DNA from: Ectopseudomonas oleovorans
GTDB lineage: Bacteria > Pseudomonadota > Gammaproteobacteria > Pseudomonadales > Pseudomonadaceae
Assembly (NCBI RefSeq): GCF_003052605.1
Contig: NZ_QASO01000130.1
Coordinates: 62,001-126,000 of the forward strand
DNA length: 64,000 bases
Direction of reading: 5' to 3'
Positions 55,227-64,000 of this stretch are shown piece by piece. The notes below the pieces were generated by a model that saw only the letters and a program-made list of their open reading frames with translations, was not told the DNA's origin and made no database searches. A program made the position numbers and the translations under genes. Position 1 is the stretch's first letter, and each line of letters begins with the position of its first letter.

Positions 55227-56568
55227 TTATTCCTCACCGCCTGGCAGGTAATCACCGCGCGCCAGGCCATGACGCTGCATTTTCTCGTTGAGGGTGCGCC
55301 GCGGTAGCTGCAGCATTTCCATCACTGCGGCGATATTGCCCTGGCATTGCAGCAGGGCGTTATGCAGGCACTGCGCCTCGAAGGCCTCCATCTGCTGCGC
55401 CAGAGCCTGGGCGGCAAAGCGCTCGGCCGGCGGCGGGCTGGACAGCCCCAGCGCATGGCGCTCGGCGGCGTTGATCAGCTCACGCACGTTGCCCGGCCAG
55501 TCATGCCCGAGCAGGCGCGCCAGTTCGCTCGGCGCCAGTGGCGGCGCTTCGCGGCCATGACGTTGCGCGGCCTCGTGGGCGAAATGCTCGAACAGCAGCG
55601 GAATGTCCTCACGACGCTCGCGCAGCGGCGGAATATGCAGAGTGGCGACGTTCAGGCGGTACACCAGATCCTCACGGAAGCGCCCGGCCTTAACCTCGTC
55701 AAGCAAGTCCGGCTTGGCCGCGCTGATCACCCGCAGATCGACCTGAATGCTCTTGTTCGAGCCGAGGCGTTCCAGGGTTTTTTCCTGCAGCACGCGCAGC
55801 AGTTTGACCTGCTGCGCCAGCGGCATGCTTTCCACCTCGTCGAGAAACAGGGTACCGCCATCGGCATGCTCGATGCGGCCGATACGCCGTGCCTGGGCGC
55901 CGGTAAAGGCGCCGCTCTCGTGACCGAACAGCTCGCTTTCGAAGATGGTCTCGGGAATCGCCGCGCAGTTGAGCGCGGCAAAGGCCTTGCGCGCGCGCGC
56001 GCTGAAGTCGTGCAGGCAGCGCGCGACGCGCTCCTTGCCGCTGCCGGTCTCCCCCCCGGATCAGGACGTTGACCGAAGTACCGGCCAATTCGAGGATCTG
56101 CCGGCGCAGGTTTTCCATGGGCCGCGAAATGCCGATCAACTGACTTTCGATGCGGCCCTTGTCGGCCACCTGCTGGCGTAGCTGGCGGTTCTCGCAGACC
56201 AGGCGGCGCTTGTCCAGCGCGCGGCGCACGCTGTCGAGCAGGCGCTCGGGGGTGAAGGGTTTTTCGATGAAGTCATAGGCGCCCTGACGCAGTGCCTGCA
56301 CCGCCATGGGCACGTCGCCATGGCCAGTAACGAGGATCACCGGCAGGTCGCTGTCGATCTGCAGCAGCTTGTCGAGCAGTTGCAGGCCATCAGTGCCGGG
56401 CATGCGCACATCGCTGACGACGATGCCGGGGAAGTCGCGGTCGACCAAAGCCAAGGCTTCGGCCGCACTGGCGCAGGTACGTACGTCGCAACCGGACAGC
56501 TCCAGCCACTGCTGTACCGCCTCGCGAATCGCCGCTTCGTCGTCGACCACTATGACCTGAGCGCTCAT
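55227..56568 (-). pseudogene. dctD: dctD, sigma-54 response regulator with a homopolymer frameshift
   Basis: Starting at ATG 56568 after AGGAGGT, the product has a receiver domain (MSAQVIVVDDEAAIREAV; phospho-acceptor Asp in IVVSDVRM) and the start of an AAA+ domain, then breaks at a run of seven G (56051-56057 on the top strand as C). Removing one G restores IRGETGSGKERVARCLHD (Walker A), GAFTGA and the C-terminal Fis-type HTH (NIAAVMEMLQLPRRTLNEKMQRHG), a 446-residue DctD. DctD activates C4-dicarboxylate transport genes with sigma-54. It may be a real inactivation, a phase-variable tract or a sequencing error. Confidence 0.85.
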
Positions 56569-56708
56569 GGCACCTCCTGTTGAGAACGGCGGGCAGTGTA
56601 GCCCGACGAATACGATCCGGGGGAGCGACCGGTGCGCACCGCGCACACTAAGATCAGGCAGCGCCGCGCAGCGAGCACCAACCCACCCCAGGCCCACCGA
56701 TATGCCCC

Positions 56709-56778
56709 GTGTAGGAGCCGGCTTGCCGGCGATAGGCCTTTGTGGCGCGGAGCATCGCCCGCAAGCGGGCTCCTACAA
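56709..56778. repeat. REP-type repeat pair between dctB and dctD
   Basis: GTGTAGGAGCCGGCTTGCCG faces CGCCCGCAAGCGGGCTCCTA in the 232-bp gap. dctB and dctD are usually close together, so the repeat separates a cognate two-component pair. Confidence 0.7.
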
Positions 56779-56800
56779 GGCCTACGCGCAGCAATCCGGG

Positions 56801-58552
56801 TTACGGCGCGGCGGGCAAACGCAAGGTAAACACTGCACCCAGCTCGCCGTTGTGCGCCTCCAGCGTGCCGCCGAGATCGCGCACGATACCGTAGGACACC
56901 GCCAGCCCAAGCCCCAACCCCTGCCCCACCGGCTTGGTGGTGAAGAAGGGTTCGAACACCCGCCCGAGGGTTTCCTCGGCGATGCCGCCGCCACTGTCCT
57001 CGACGCTGAGCAGGTAGCCATCGTCTTCGCGGGCGATGCGCACCAGAAGGATGCGCGTCTCGCTCTCGGCCATGGCATCGAGGGCGTTGTGCAGCAGGTT
57101 GAGAATCACCTGTTCGATACGGATGGCATCGCCAAGCACTTCGGCCTCGTCGTCGATCTGCGTACGCAGCTCCACCTGCTCGCTGCGCATACGCGGCGCC
57201 AACAGCTGCAGGGCCTGCTCCAGCACGTCACCGAGGCACAGGCGCTCGCTGAGGCCGGCCGGGGTCTTGCGGGCAAAGGTCTTGAGGTGGCCGGTCAGCG
57301 CCGCCATGCGCTGCAGCAGACCATCGATGCGCTGCAGGCCGTCGCGCACCGCTTCCGGCCGACCACTGTCGAGCAGCAGGCGCAGGCTGCCGAGCTGCAT
57401 CTGCAGGGCGGTCAGCGGCTGGTTGATCTCGTGCGCCAGCGCCGCCGACATCTGCCCCAGCGCGGCCATCTTGGCGGCATGCACCAGGCCTTCCTGGGCC
57501 TGGCGCAGCTCGGCGGTGCGCAGCGCCACCTCGCGCTCCAGGCGCTCGCGGATGCCGGCCTGCAAACGCTGGTTCTTGCGCCGCTGGAAGAGGAACAACA
57601 GCAGGAAGGCGAAGGTCATCCATACCCCGGCAGCAGCCAGGCGATAGCTGAGGCGAGCATCGGCCAGGTTGCCGGGATCGCTGAGCAGATGCAGCGTCCA
57701 GCCTTCATCGGGCAACGTCATCCGCTGCCAGAGGTAATCGCGCGCCCCATCGGGGCCGTCCATACGCGTCCAGGCCGTCTCGTCGTCGATGTAGCGATGA
57801 ACCCGGCTGGGTAAGGGCTTGAGCGCCTGCTCGGCGTATTTGCGCACGTCGATCAGCTCGGCGCGCGCCTGGTCGTCCAGGGCCTGCAAGGTACGGAAAC
57901 GCCAGGCCGGACGATTGCTGAGGATCGCCACCTGGTGACTGTCGGCCACCAGCAGCACGCCGGGCTGGTCAACCCATTCGCGCTGCAATTCCTCCAGCTC
58001 CAGCTTGACCACCAACACACCGATCAAGCTGCCATCCTCGTCGCGTACGACATGGGACAGGAAGTAACCGGGTATGCCGGTGGTCACACCGACAGCGAAG
58101 TAACGGGCACCACCTTCACGCAGCGCATTCTGGAAATAGGGGCGGAAGGCGTAGTTGTTGCCGACGAAGCTGCTCCAGTCACGCCAGTTGCTGGCCACCA
58201 GGGTCTCGCCATGGTTATCGAGCAGGTACAGCACGGTGGAGCCGGCAGCCGCGTTGAGTCGCTCCAGGCGCAGGTTCAGCGCCAGGCGCAGCTGGCGATC
58301 ATGCGGCGCGCGCAGCAGGCTGCGGATGTCGCTGTCCAGCGCCAGCACTTCCGGTACCGAGCTGAAGCGCTCGACCAGAGTGCGAATGGATTGGGCGTAG
58401 AGCTGCAGCTGGCCGCGCGCCTCGATGCTGCGCTCGTCCCAGGCGCGGCGCTCGGCATAGCGGCCGCCCAGCCACAGGCTCACCAGCAGGCCGGCAAGAA
58501 TCGCCAGCACGGTGAACAGAACGCGGTAACGATGCTGTTGCGGTAGGGGCAT
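56801..58552 (-). CDS. dctB: C4-dicarboxylate sensor kinase DctB
   Basis: The 583-residue histidine kinase has two membrane segments (about 11-28 and 305-325) flanking a periplasmic double Cache domain (GNNYAFRPYFQNALREGGARYFAVGVTTGIPGYFLSHVV). A coiled coil, the phospho-acceptor H-box MSAALAHEINQPLTAL and an ATPase domain (N-box ILNLLHNALDAM; GQGLGLGLAVSYGIV) follow. It senses C4-dicarboxylates in the periplasm and phosphorylates DctD. Its partner dctD, downstream, is frameshifted in this sequence. Confidence 0.92.
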   Translation of the reverse strand: MPLPQQHRYRVLFTVLAILAGLLVSLWLGGRYAERRAWDERSIEARGQLQLYAQSIRTLVERFSSVPEVLALDSDIRSLLRAPHDRQLRLALNLRLERLNAAAGSTVLYLLDNHGETLVASNWRDWSSFVGNNYAFRPYFQNALREGGARYFAVGVTTGIPGYFLSHVVRDEDGSLIGVLVVKLELEELQREWVDQPGVLLVADSHQVAILSNRPAWRFRTLQALDDQARAELIDVRKYAEQALKPLPSRVHRYIDDETAWTRMDGPDGARDYLWQRMTLPDEGWTLHLLSDPGNLADARLSYRLAAAGVWMTFAFLLLFLFQRRKNQRLQAGIRERLEREVALRTAELRQAQEGLVHAAKMAALGQMSAALAHEINQPLTALQMQLGSLRLLLDSGRPEAVRDGLQRIDGLLQRMAALTGHLKTFARKTPAGLSERLCLGDVLEQALQLLAPRMRSEQVELRTQIDDEAEVLGDAIRIEQVILNLLHNALDAMAESETRILLVRIAREDDGYLLSVEDSGGGIAEETLGRVFEPFFTTKPVGQGLGLGLAVSYGIVRDLGGTLEAHNGELGAVFTLRLPAAP

Positions 58553-58592
58553 GGACGGCTCGCGGGTTCAGTACGAGGCGCATGGTACCCCA

Positions 58593-59777
58593 TCAGGCGT
58601 AGAGGTCGGCGCGGGTCCAGGGCAGATCGTGGCCGCCATCGTCGCGCGGCTTCACCGCGAGTATCTGGTGCAGGTTCATCCAGCCGTGCTGGAAGCCGTA
58701 GGCGCAGCCGGCCAGATACAGACGCCAGATGCGCAGGGATTTTTCCGGCACCCACTGCGCCGCTTTCTGCAGTCGTCGCTCCAGCCCCTGGCTCCACAGC
58801 TGCAGGGTGCGCGCGTAGTGCAGGCGCAGGCTCTCCACATCGACGATCTCCAACCCGGCCTCGCTGATCGCCTTGGCCATGGTCGCCAGGTGCGGCAGCT
58901 CGCCCTGCGGGAACACGTAGCGGTCGATGAACTCGCCGGCACCACGGGCGACCGGGCGACCATCGGTGAAGCGCGAGGTGATGCCGTGATTCATCACCAG
59001 GCCGCCGGCCCTGACCGCAGCGAACAGCCGCTGACAATACAGCGGCAGGTTGGCATGGCCGACATGCTCGAACATGCCGACGCTGACCACCTTGTCGAAG
59101 CGGCCGTCCTGCGGCAGGTCACGGTAATCCAGCAGCTCCAGGGTCACGCGCCCTTCCAGGCCTTCCTCGGCCACGCGCTGCAGGCCCAGCTCCAGCTGCG
59201 CCTGGCTGAGGGTGATGCCGTAGACCTCGACGTCGAACTCGCGCGCGGCAAAACGCGCCAGGCCGCCCCAGCCGCAACCGACGTCGAGCAGCCTGTCACC
59301 CGGCTGCAGGCGCAGCTTGCGACACAGGTGGCGCAGCTTGGCCTGCTGGGCCTGGTTCAGGTCTTCCTGGCCGGTTTCGAAGTAGGCGCAGGAGTAGACC
59401 ATGTCGCGATCCAGCCACAGGCGGTAGAACTCGTTGGACAGGTCGTAGTGGTAGCTGATGGCCTCGGCGTCGCTGCGTTTGTCGTGGGCGGCGTATGGCT
59501 CAGCTGGTGTGGATTCATCCCCGAGCAGCGCCGTGCTCAGCGCATCGCCAACCTCGATGGCCTCTTCGATGGGGCCTTCCAGATCCAACCGTCCCTCGAC
59601 ATAGGCAGCGCCCAATGCATCCAGGCTGGGATGGGCCAATTGCGTGACCAGCGAGGGATCCTTCACCACCAGCGTCACCCTGGGTTTGGGCCCAAGGTCG
59701 ATCTGCTTGCCGTCCCACAACTTCAGGCGCAGCGGCAGTCGTAGATCACGAAGTGCGGTGGGCAGTTGCGCGAGCAT
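58593..59777 (-). CDS. cfa: Cyclopropane-fatty-acyl-phospholipid synthase
   Basis: The ~394-residue SAM-dependent methyltransferase has an N-terminal lipid-binding part (LPLRLKLWDGKQIDL) and a methyltransferase domain. The SAM motif is DRLLDVGCGWGGLARFAA, with YHYDLSNEFYRLWLDRDMVYSCAYF earlier. It adds a methylene bridge to unsaturated acyl chains of membrane phospholipids in stationary phase. ATG 59777 gives better spacing from GGAGG than ATG 59783. Confidence 0.93.
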   Translation of the reverse strand: MLAQLPTALRDLRLPLRLKLWDGKQIDLGPKPRVTLVVKDPSLVTQLAHPSLDALGAAYVEGRLDLEGPIEEAIEVGDALSTALLGDESTPAEPYAAHDKRSDAEAISYHYDLSNEFYRLWLDRDMVYSCAYFETGQEDLNQAQQAKLRHLCRKLRLQPGDRLLDVGCGWGGLARFAAREFDVEVYGITLSQAQLELGLQRVAEEGLEGRVTLELLDYRDLPQDGRFDKVVSVGMFEHVGHANLPLYCQRLFAAVRAGGLVMNHGITSRFTDGRPVARGAGEFIDRYVFPQGELPHLATMAKAISEAGLEIVDVESLRLHYARTLQLWSQGLERRLQKAAQWVPEKSLRIWRLYLAGCAYGFQHGWMNLHQILAVKPRDDGGHDLPWTRADLYA

Positions 59778-59852
59778 GGTCATTCCTCCGGCCAGATGAA
59801 TGAAGCCTAGAGCAGATGACCGGAGCGGCGCGTCCGGGTTCGATCCGCGCGA

Positions 59853-60860
59853 CTAGCGGCGCCGCAGCAGCGCCACGAAGAACACCCCGCCGATGGCGGC
59901 GGTGACGATGCCGATGGGCAGATCCTGCGGCGCCAGCCAGGTGCGCGCGGCGATATCGACCCAGACCAGGAACAACGCCCCCAGCAGCGCCGCAACCGGC
60001 AGCAGGCGGCGGTGCTCGGCGCCGACCAGAAAGCGCGCCACGTGCGGCAGCATCAAGCCGACGAAGCCGATGGCGCCGGACAGCGACACCAGCACCCCGG
60101 TCAGCAGCGACGCCACCACGAATACCAGCAGGCGCACCCGGCGTGGCTCCAGGCCCAGGCTCACCGCGCTCTGCTCGCCGGCCATCAGCGCGTTCAGCGC
60201 CCGGCCCAGGCCAAGCAGCACCGCCAGGGCCAACGCCAGGCACAGCGCCGGCAGCCAAAGCAGTTCCCAGCGCGCCAGGCCCAGGCCGCCGAGCATCCAG
60301 AACAGCACCGAGCTGGCTGCATGCGGGTTGCCCAGGTACAGCATCAGGTTGCTCGCCGCCATCATCACGAAGGACACCGCCACCCCGGCCAGCAGCAGAC
60401 GCTCGCTGTGCAGACGGCCGCTGCGGCTGGCGATGGCCAGCACCAGCAGCATGCTCGCCAGCGCCCCGACGAAGGCCGCCAGCGGCAGGCTGAGCAGCCC
60501 GGCGAACTCGCCCAGGTAAAGCACCACGACCACCGCGCCGAAGGCCGCGCCGGAGCTCACACCGAGCAGATGCGGGTCAGCCAGCGGGTTGCGCGTCACC
60601 GCCTGCAGCACGCTGCCGACCAGCGCCAGCCCGGCACCGACCAGCGCACCAAGCAGCACCCGCGGCGCGCGCAATTGCCAGACGATGCTGTCCTGGCCAC
60701 TGCTGACCGGCACCTGCGGCGTGATGCCGAACAGGTGCTGGCCAATGATCGCCCACACGCTCTCGAGCGGCACCTGCGCCGCGCCAAAGGCCAGCGACAA
60801 CGCGCAGGACAGCGCCAGCAGCACGGCCAGCCCGAGCAATAGCAGGCGATAGCGATTCAC
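59853..60860 (-). CDS. FecCD-family ABC transporter permease
   Basis: The 335-residue polytopic protein matches FecCD/BtuC permeases (VLQAVTRNPLADPHLLGVSSGAAFGAVV; RRVRLLVFVVASLLTGVLVSLSGAIGFVGLMLPHVARFLVG). About 10 membrane helices are expected. It starts at GTG 60860, overlapping the binding-protein stop (GTGA). With the receptor, ATPase and binding protein it forms an importer for an iron chelate, haem or cobalamin-like compound. Confidence 0.9.
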   Translation of the reverse strand: MNRYRLLLLGLAVLLALSCALSLAFGAAQVPLESVWAIIGQHLFGITPQVPVSSGQDSIVWQLRAPRVLLGALVGAGLALVGSVLQAVTRNPLADPHLLGVSSGAAFGAVVVVLYLGEFAGLLSLPLAAFVGALASMLLVLAIASRSGRLHSERLLLAGVAVSFVMMAASNLMLYLGNPHAASSVLFWMLGGLGLARWELLWLPALCLALALAVLLGLGRALNALMAGEQSAVSLGLEPRRVRLLVFVVASLLTGVLVSLSGAIGFVGLMLPHVARFLVGAEHRRLLPVAALLGALFLVWVDIAARTWLAPQDLPIGIVTAAIGGVFFVALLRRR

Positions 60861-61885
60861 TGGGCGAAGGCCTCGGGGTGCAGCGCGGCGGCCAGGGTTT
60901 CGATGGCGGCGGCGTTGTCCAGGCTCGGCGTGACGGCCAGATAGGGCAGCACCACAAAGCGTTTCTCCCGAATCGCGGTCACCCCCTGCAGCGCCGGATG
61001 CTGCAGCAGGAAGTCGCGCTTCTGCGCAGCGCTGCGCTCGCCGTAGTCGACGATCAGGATGACCTCGGGGTCTTGCTCGACCACCGACTCCCAACCCATC
61101 TTGATCCAGCTGCCGGCCACGCCATCCATCACGTTGCGCCCACCGGCCGCCTCGATCAGCGGCTGCGGCATGCCCTGGCGCCCGGCGCTGAAAGGCAGGT
61201 CTTCACCGCTGTCGTAGACGAAAACCCGTGGCCGCGTCGGCTGCTCGCCCAGGCGCGCCTGCACTGCCGCCACGCGTCGCTGCATGCCTTGCACCAGAGC
61301 ATCGGCACGCGGCTCGACGGCGAAGATGCGGCCGAGGTTGCGCAGATCGGCGTAGACATCTTCGAGGCTGGCGACGCGGCCGGGCAGCACATGTGCGCAG
61401 GACTCGCTCAGCTCGTACACCGCGATGCCAAAGCGCGCCAGGCTGGCCGGGGTGACCTCGCCGCCGATGCGCATGCCGTAGTTCCAGCCGGCGAAGACGA
61501 AGTCGGTGCCGGCACCCAGCAGGTTCTCCAGCGACGGGTAGCGCGCCGCCAGTTCCGGCAGGCCGGCGAGTTGCTCGCGCATGCTCGCATCGAGGGTCTT
61601 CCAGCCGCTGATGCCGGTGTAGCCGGCCATGCGCTCCTTCAGGCCCAGGGCCAGGAGCATGGCGGTCATGTTGACGTCATGGCTGACCGCCCGCTGCGGC
61701 GGCTGGGCGACGCTCACCTGACGATCGCAGCTGGTCACGGTGACGGCCCAGGCGGGGCTGATCAGCGCCAGCAGGATTGCGCCAACGAGTGTAGGAGCGA
61801 GCTTTGCTCGCGAAGCTTTTGTCTTTTCCCAGGATTCGCGAGCAGAACTCGCTCCTACAGGTTCAGCCGTGCGTAAACGCTTCAT
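60857..61885 (-). CDS. ABC transporter periplasmic binding protein (iron-chelate/cobalamin type)
   Basis: The 342-residue cluster A-II receptor has TSCDRQVSVAQPPQRAVSHDVNMTAMLLALGLKERM after the signal region and a PeripBP_2 fold (LGAGTDFVFAGWNYGM; DPEVILIVDYGERSA). Its hydrophobic signal core (LVGAILLALISPAWA) begins about residue 34 because a REP palindrome (61790-61860) is embedded in the coding sequence near the N-terminus. ATG 61885 overlaps the ATPase stop (TGATG). The permease follows. Confidence 0.88.
   Translation of the reverse strand: MKRLRTAEPVGASSARESWEKTKASRAKLAPTLVGAILLALISPAWAVTVTSCDRQVSVAQPPQRAVSHDVNMTAMLLALGLKERMAGYTGISGWKTLDASMREQLAGLPELAARYPSLENLLGAGTDFVFAGWNYGMRIGGEVTPASLARFGIAVYELSESCAHVLPGRVASLEDVYADLRNLGRIFAVEPRADALVQGMQRRVAAVQARLGEQPTRPRVFVYDSGEDLPFSAGRQGMPQPLIEAAGGRNVMDGVAGSWIKMGWESVVEQDPEVILIVDYGERSAAQKRDFLLQHPALQGVTAIREKRFVVLPYLAVTPSLDNAAAIETLAAALHPEAFAQ
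61790..61860. repeat. REP palindrome inside the signal-peptide coding region
   Basis: TGTAGGAGCGAGCTTTGCTC and GAGCAGAACTCGCTCCTACA are facing arms about 71 bp overall, of the same type as the extragenic REPs elsewhere in this window, but here within codons about 8-32 of the binding protein. Confidence 0.8.
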
Positions 61886-62727
61886 CAAACAATCCAGGTA
61901 ATACGCGGATGCCCCGCCAGTGGATGGGTATCGACCAGCGCCTGCAGGCCGAACACCCGCTGCAGCAGCTCGGCGGTGAGCACCTCGGCGGGCGTGCCGA
62001 TGGCCACCAGGCGGCCCTGGTCGAGCACGCAGAGGCGGTCGCAGAAGGCCGCCGCCAGGTTCAGATCATGGAAGCTGGCCAGGGTCGCCAGACCCAGTGC
62101 CTTGATCTGGCCCAGCAGTTCGAGCTGGTAACGCGGGTCGAGGTGGTTGGTCGGCTCGTCGAGGATCAGCAGTTGCGGCTGCTGCACCAGAGCGCGGGCA
62201 AGCAGGGCGCGCTGCTTCTCGCCGCCCGAGAGGCAGGCGAAGGGTTGCTGCGCCAGGCCGCTCAAGCCGACACGGGCCAGCGCCTGATCCACCAGGCGCT
62301 GGTCCTCGGCATCGTCGCCGTCGAACAGGCCCTTGTGCGGCGTACGGCCCATGGCCGCCACTTCGTGCACGCGCAGGCCGAAGTCCTGCGGAAATTCCTG
62401 CAGCACCACCGCCACGCGCTGTGCGCTCCAGCGCGGCGGGCGCTGCCACAGCGCCTCGCCGTCCAGTTCGACGCTGCCGCCGCTGGGGCGCTGAAATCGA
62501 TAGGCGCAGCGCAGCAGGCTGGTCTTGCCACTGCCGTTGGGGCCGATCAGACCGAGCAGCTCACCATCGCCGATCTGCAGGTCGATGGCCTCGAGCAAGA
62601 CGCGCTGGCCATCCGGCGACCAGGCCAGGTCACGGATGCGCAGGCGCGGCTCAGGCGCCGCCGTACGGCGGCTCGCAGGCGGCGAGAACAGGCTGGCAGG
62701 CCAGCCAGCGGCACTATTCACTGACAC
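61885..62727 (-). CDS. ABC transporter ATPase (iron-chelate/cobalamin type)
   Basis: The 280-residue ATPase has Walker A GPNGSGKTS, signature LSGGEKQR, Walker B LLILDEPTNHLD and a downstream H-loop SFHDLN, typical of the FepC/BtuD group. GTG 62727 is chosen after GGAGACTTTGC; a GTG at 62763 would add 12 residues. It lies between the TonB receptor and the binding-protein gene in one same-direction unit. Confidence 0.9.
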   Translation of the reverse strand: MSVNSAAGWPASLFSPPASRRTAAPEPRLRIRDLAWSPDGQRVLLEAIDLQIGDGELLGLIGPNGSGKTSLLRCAYRFQRPSGGSVELDGEALWQRPPRWSAQRVAVVLQEFPQDFGLRVHEVAAMGRTPHKGLFDGDDAEDQRLVDQALARVGLSGLAQQPFACLSGGEKQRALLARALVQQPQLLILDEPTNHLDPRYQLELLGQIKALGLATLASFHDLNLAAAFCDRLCVLDQGRLVAIGTPAEVLTAELLQRVFGLQALVDTHPLAGHPRITWIV

Positions 62728-62770
62728 GCAAAGTCTCCACGCGCGGCACGCCTGCACAGGCACGCTCGCT

Positions 62771-64000
62771 TCAAAAGCTGTAATCCGCCGTGACGAAGAA
62801 CGAACGCGGCGCGCCCAGGTACCACTGCTCGCCGTCGCTGCTGGCGCTGGTGGCGTACTGGCGGTCGAACAGGTTGTTCAGTTCCAGACCCAGGCGCACA
62901 TCCGGCAACGCCTGCCAGGCGATGTTGGCGTCGACCACGGTGTAGCCGGGCACCTTGGCGGTATTGGCGCTATCGGCGTAGCGCGCATCGACATAACGCG
63001 CGCCGATGCCGGCTTCCACGCCGCCACCGAGCGCCTTGTTCAGCCACAGGTTGGCGGTGCGCCTGGGCACGTCGGTCGGGCGATTGCCGCTGCGGTCGCC
63101 GCCACCTTCGACGAAGTCGTCGTACTCGGCGCGCACCAGGGCGGCGTTGGCCGACACCTGCCAGCCCCGACCCAGCGCCAGTTCCAGGGTGGCTTCCAGG
63201 CCATCGGACGACTGCTGGCCGATCTGCTCGGTGGGCGAGGTCGGGGTTTCACGGCTGAGCAGCTTCTTCTTGACGATGTGATAAGCCGCCAGCGTCCACT
63301 CGCCCTGCCCGCCCCAGAACACCTGCTTGAGGCCGATTTCGGTCTGTTTGGCTTCGCTGAGGTCGAACTGCTGCTGAGTCGGGTTCAGGGTCAGCAGGTT
63401 GTTCACCCCCTCGGTGCTGGTGGCGTACTGGCCGTACAGCGAGAGGTCGGGCGTCAGGGCGAAGACCAGGCCGGCGCGCCAGTTGTCGCCGCTCAGGCTG
63501 CGATCGGCGCTGCTGCCATTCACCAGGTTGTCGCGCTGGATATGCACCTGATCGCGGCGCACGCCGGTGACCAGCGCCAGGCGCTCGGTGAGCTGGGTAC
63601 GGTTCTCGGCGAACAGCGAGAACTGCCGCGCCAGGTTGCGCTCGCGCGGGCCATAACCGAGCGGATCGGTGCTCTGGTACTGCCCACCACCGGAACCGGC
63701 CAGCGGCACGCTGTCGCTGAAACTGCTGGCGAAATCGTGCTGGCGGGCGAAGTGGATGCGGTTGTAATCCACCCCGACCACCGTGCGGCTATCGAGGCCG
63801 AACAGGGCGTGATCGAGGGTGAAGGTCTGGCGGTCGCCGACCTGCTCCTGGGTGTGCTTGATCCGGTAGAACTCGCTGCGCTCGACCGTATCACCCGGCT
63901 GCCAGCGATAGGCCTCGGCATTGCGCCAGTAGCGCTGGGTCTTGATGTAGTAGAGCTGGTTGCTGGCGCTGAGCGTGTCGTTGATGCGCCAGTCCGTCAC
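62771..64000 (-). CDS. TonB-dependent receptor, partial (5' end beyond window)
   Basis: The 409 visible residues are the C-terminal part of a TonB-dependent siderophore-type receptor: beta-barrel strands with YGQYATSTEGVNNLLTLNP, SEAKQTEIGLKQVFW, LGLELNNLFDRQY and a final RSFFVTADYSF ending in aromatic Phe, as usual for outer-membrane barrels. The N-terminal plug lies outside the window. It is the first gene of receptor-ATPase-binding protein-permease. Confidence 0.9.
   Translation of the reverse strand: MTDWRINDTLSASNQLYYIKTQRYWRNAEAYRWQPGDTVERSEFYRIKHTQEQVGDRQTFTLDHALFGLDSRTVVGVDYNRIHFARQHDFASSFSDSVPLAGSGGGQYQSTDPLGYGPRERNLARQFSLFAENRTQLTERLALVTGVRRDQVHIQRDNLVNGSSADRSLSGDNWRAGLVFALTPDLSLYGQYATSTEGVNNLLTLNPTQQQFDLSEAKQTEIGLKQVFWGGQGEWTLAAYHIVKKKLLSRETPTSPTEQIGQQSSDGLEATLELALGRGWQVSANAALVRAEYDDFVEGGGDRSGNRPTDVPRRTANLWLNKALGGGVEAGIGARYVDARYADSANTAKVPGYTVVDANIAWQALPDVRLGLELNNLFDRQYATSASSDGEQWYLGAPRSFFVTADYSF

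Overview
The window is high-GC gammaproteobacterial chromosome and reads as Pseudomonas, most likely the P. mendocina/P. oleovorans side of the genus. Gene content and order support this: zur-znuCB facing znuA, followed by metNIQ; a GntR/aminotransferase/glutamine-synthetase-like block; a Zur-type dksA2-zigA-DUF1826 operon facing folE2; dctBD; and a TonB receptor with its iron-chelate ABC genes. Pseudomonas-type REP palindromes sit in many gaps. The assignment comes from reading the sequence, not from a database search.

Layout. 0-4 kb: a HexR-like RpiR regulator diverging from zwf, with a palindromic operator between them, then an MFS permease. 4-8 kb: zinc uptake (znuA | zur-znuC-znuB) and a lipoprotein. 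8-12.3 kb: methionine importer metNIQ, a LysR regulator and a VOC protein. 12.3-23.2 kb: a membrane PAS-GGDEF-EAL protein, uvrD, two tandem orphan TRAP binding proteins, TetR, a Tim44-domain protein, GNAT and a SMI1/KNR4 protein. 23.3-27.1 kb: a polyamine-type catabolic block (GntR, class III aminotransferase, glutamine-synthetase-like enzyme) with two strong operator palindromes. 27.1-33.3 kb: an uncharacterised overlapping pair, a thioesterase, a zinc-ribbon protein, DUF3301, a hydrolase, a COG0523 GTPase and a small secreted protein. 33.5-36.8 kb: the zinc-starvation cluster. 36.9-39.8 kb: a cNMP/CBS/DUF294 protein, a DEDD exonuclease and DUF2986. 39.8-46.8 kb: LysR, sdaA, BCCT transporter, cardiolipin synthase and a periplasmic binding protein. 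46.7-54.8 kb: PepSY protein, TonB receptor, DUF3617, and a TAXI-TRAP transporter with DUF1850. 55.2-59.8 kb: dctD (frameshifted), dctB, cfa. 59.8-64 kb: iron-chelate or cobalamin ABC importer genes and a TonB receptor that runs off the window edge.

The most striking observation is decay of the zinc-sparing arm of the Zur regulon. High-affinity zinc uptake looks intact. dksA2, however, is split by a 265-bp palindromic MITE-like element after codon 102, and the divergent folE2 appears to have lost about 90 codons in frame. A good Zur-box match remains between the two.

Other structural events: a 178-bp MITE with an 11-bp target duplication that splits a transcription terminator (21912-22111); a REP palindrome inside the signal-peptide coding region of an ABC binding protein (61790-61860); a 7-nt homopolymer frameshift in dctD (56051-56057); and a possible Cys-rich leader peptide upstream of the TAXI-TRAP operon (54662-54769). 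No tRNA, rRNA, CRISPR array, complete insertion sequence or prophage was recognised.
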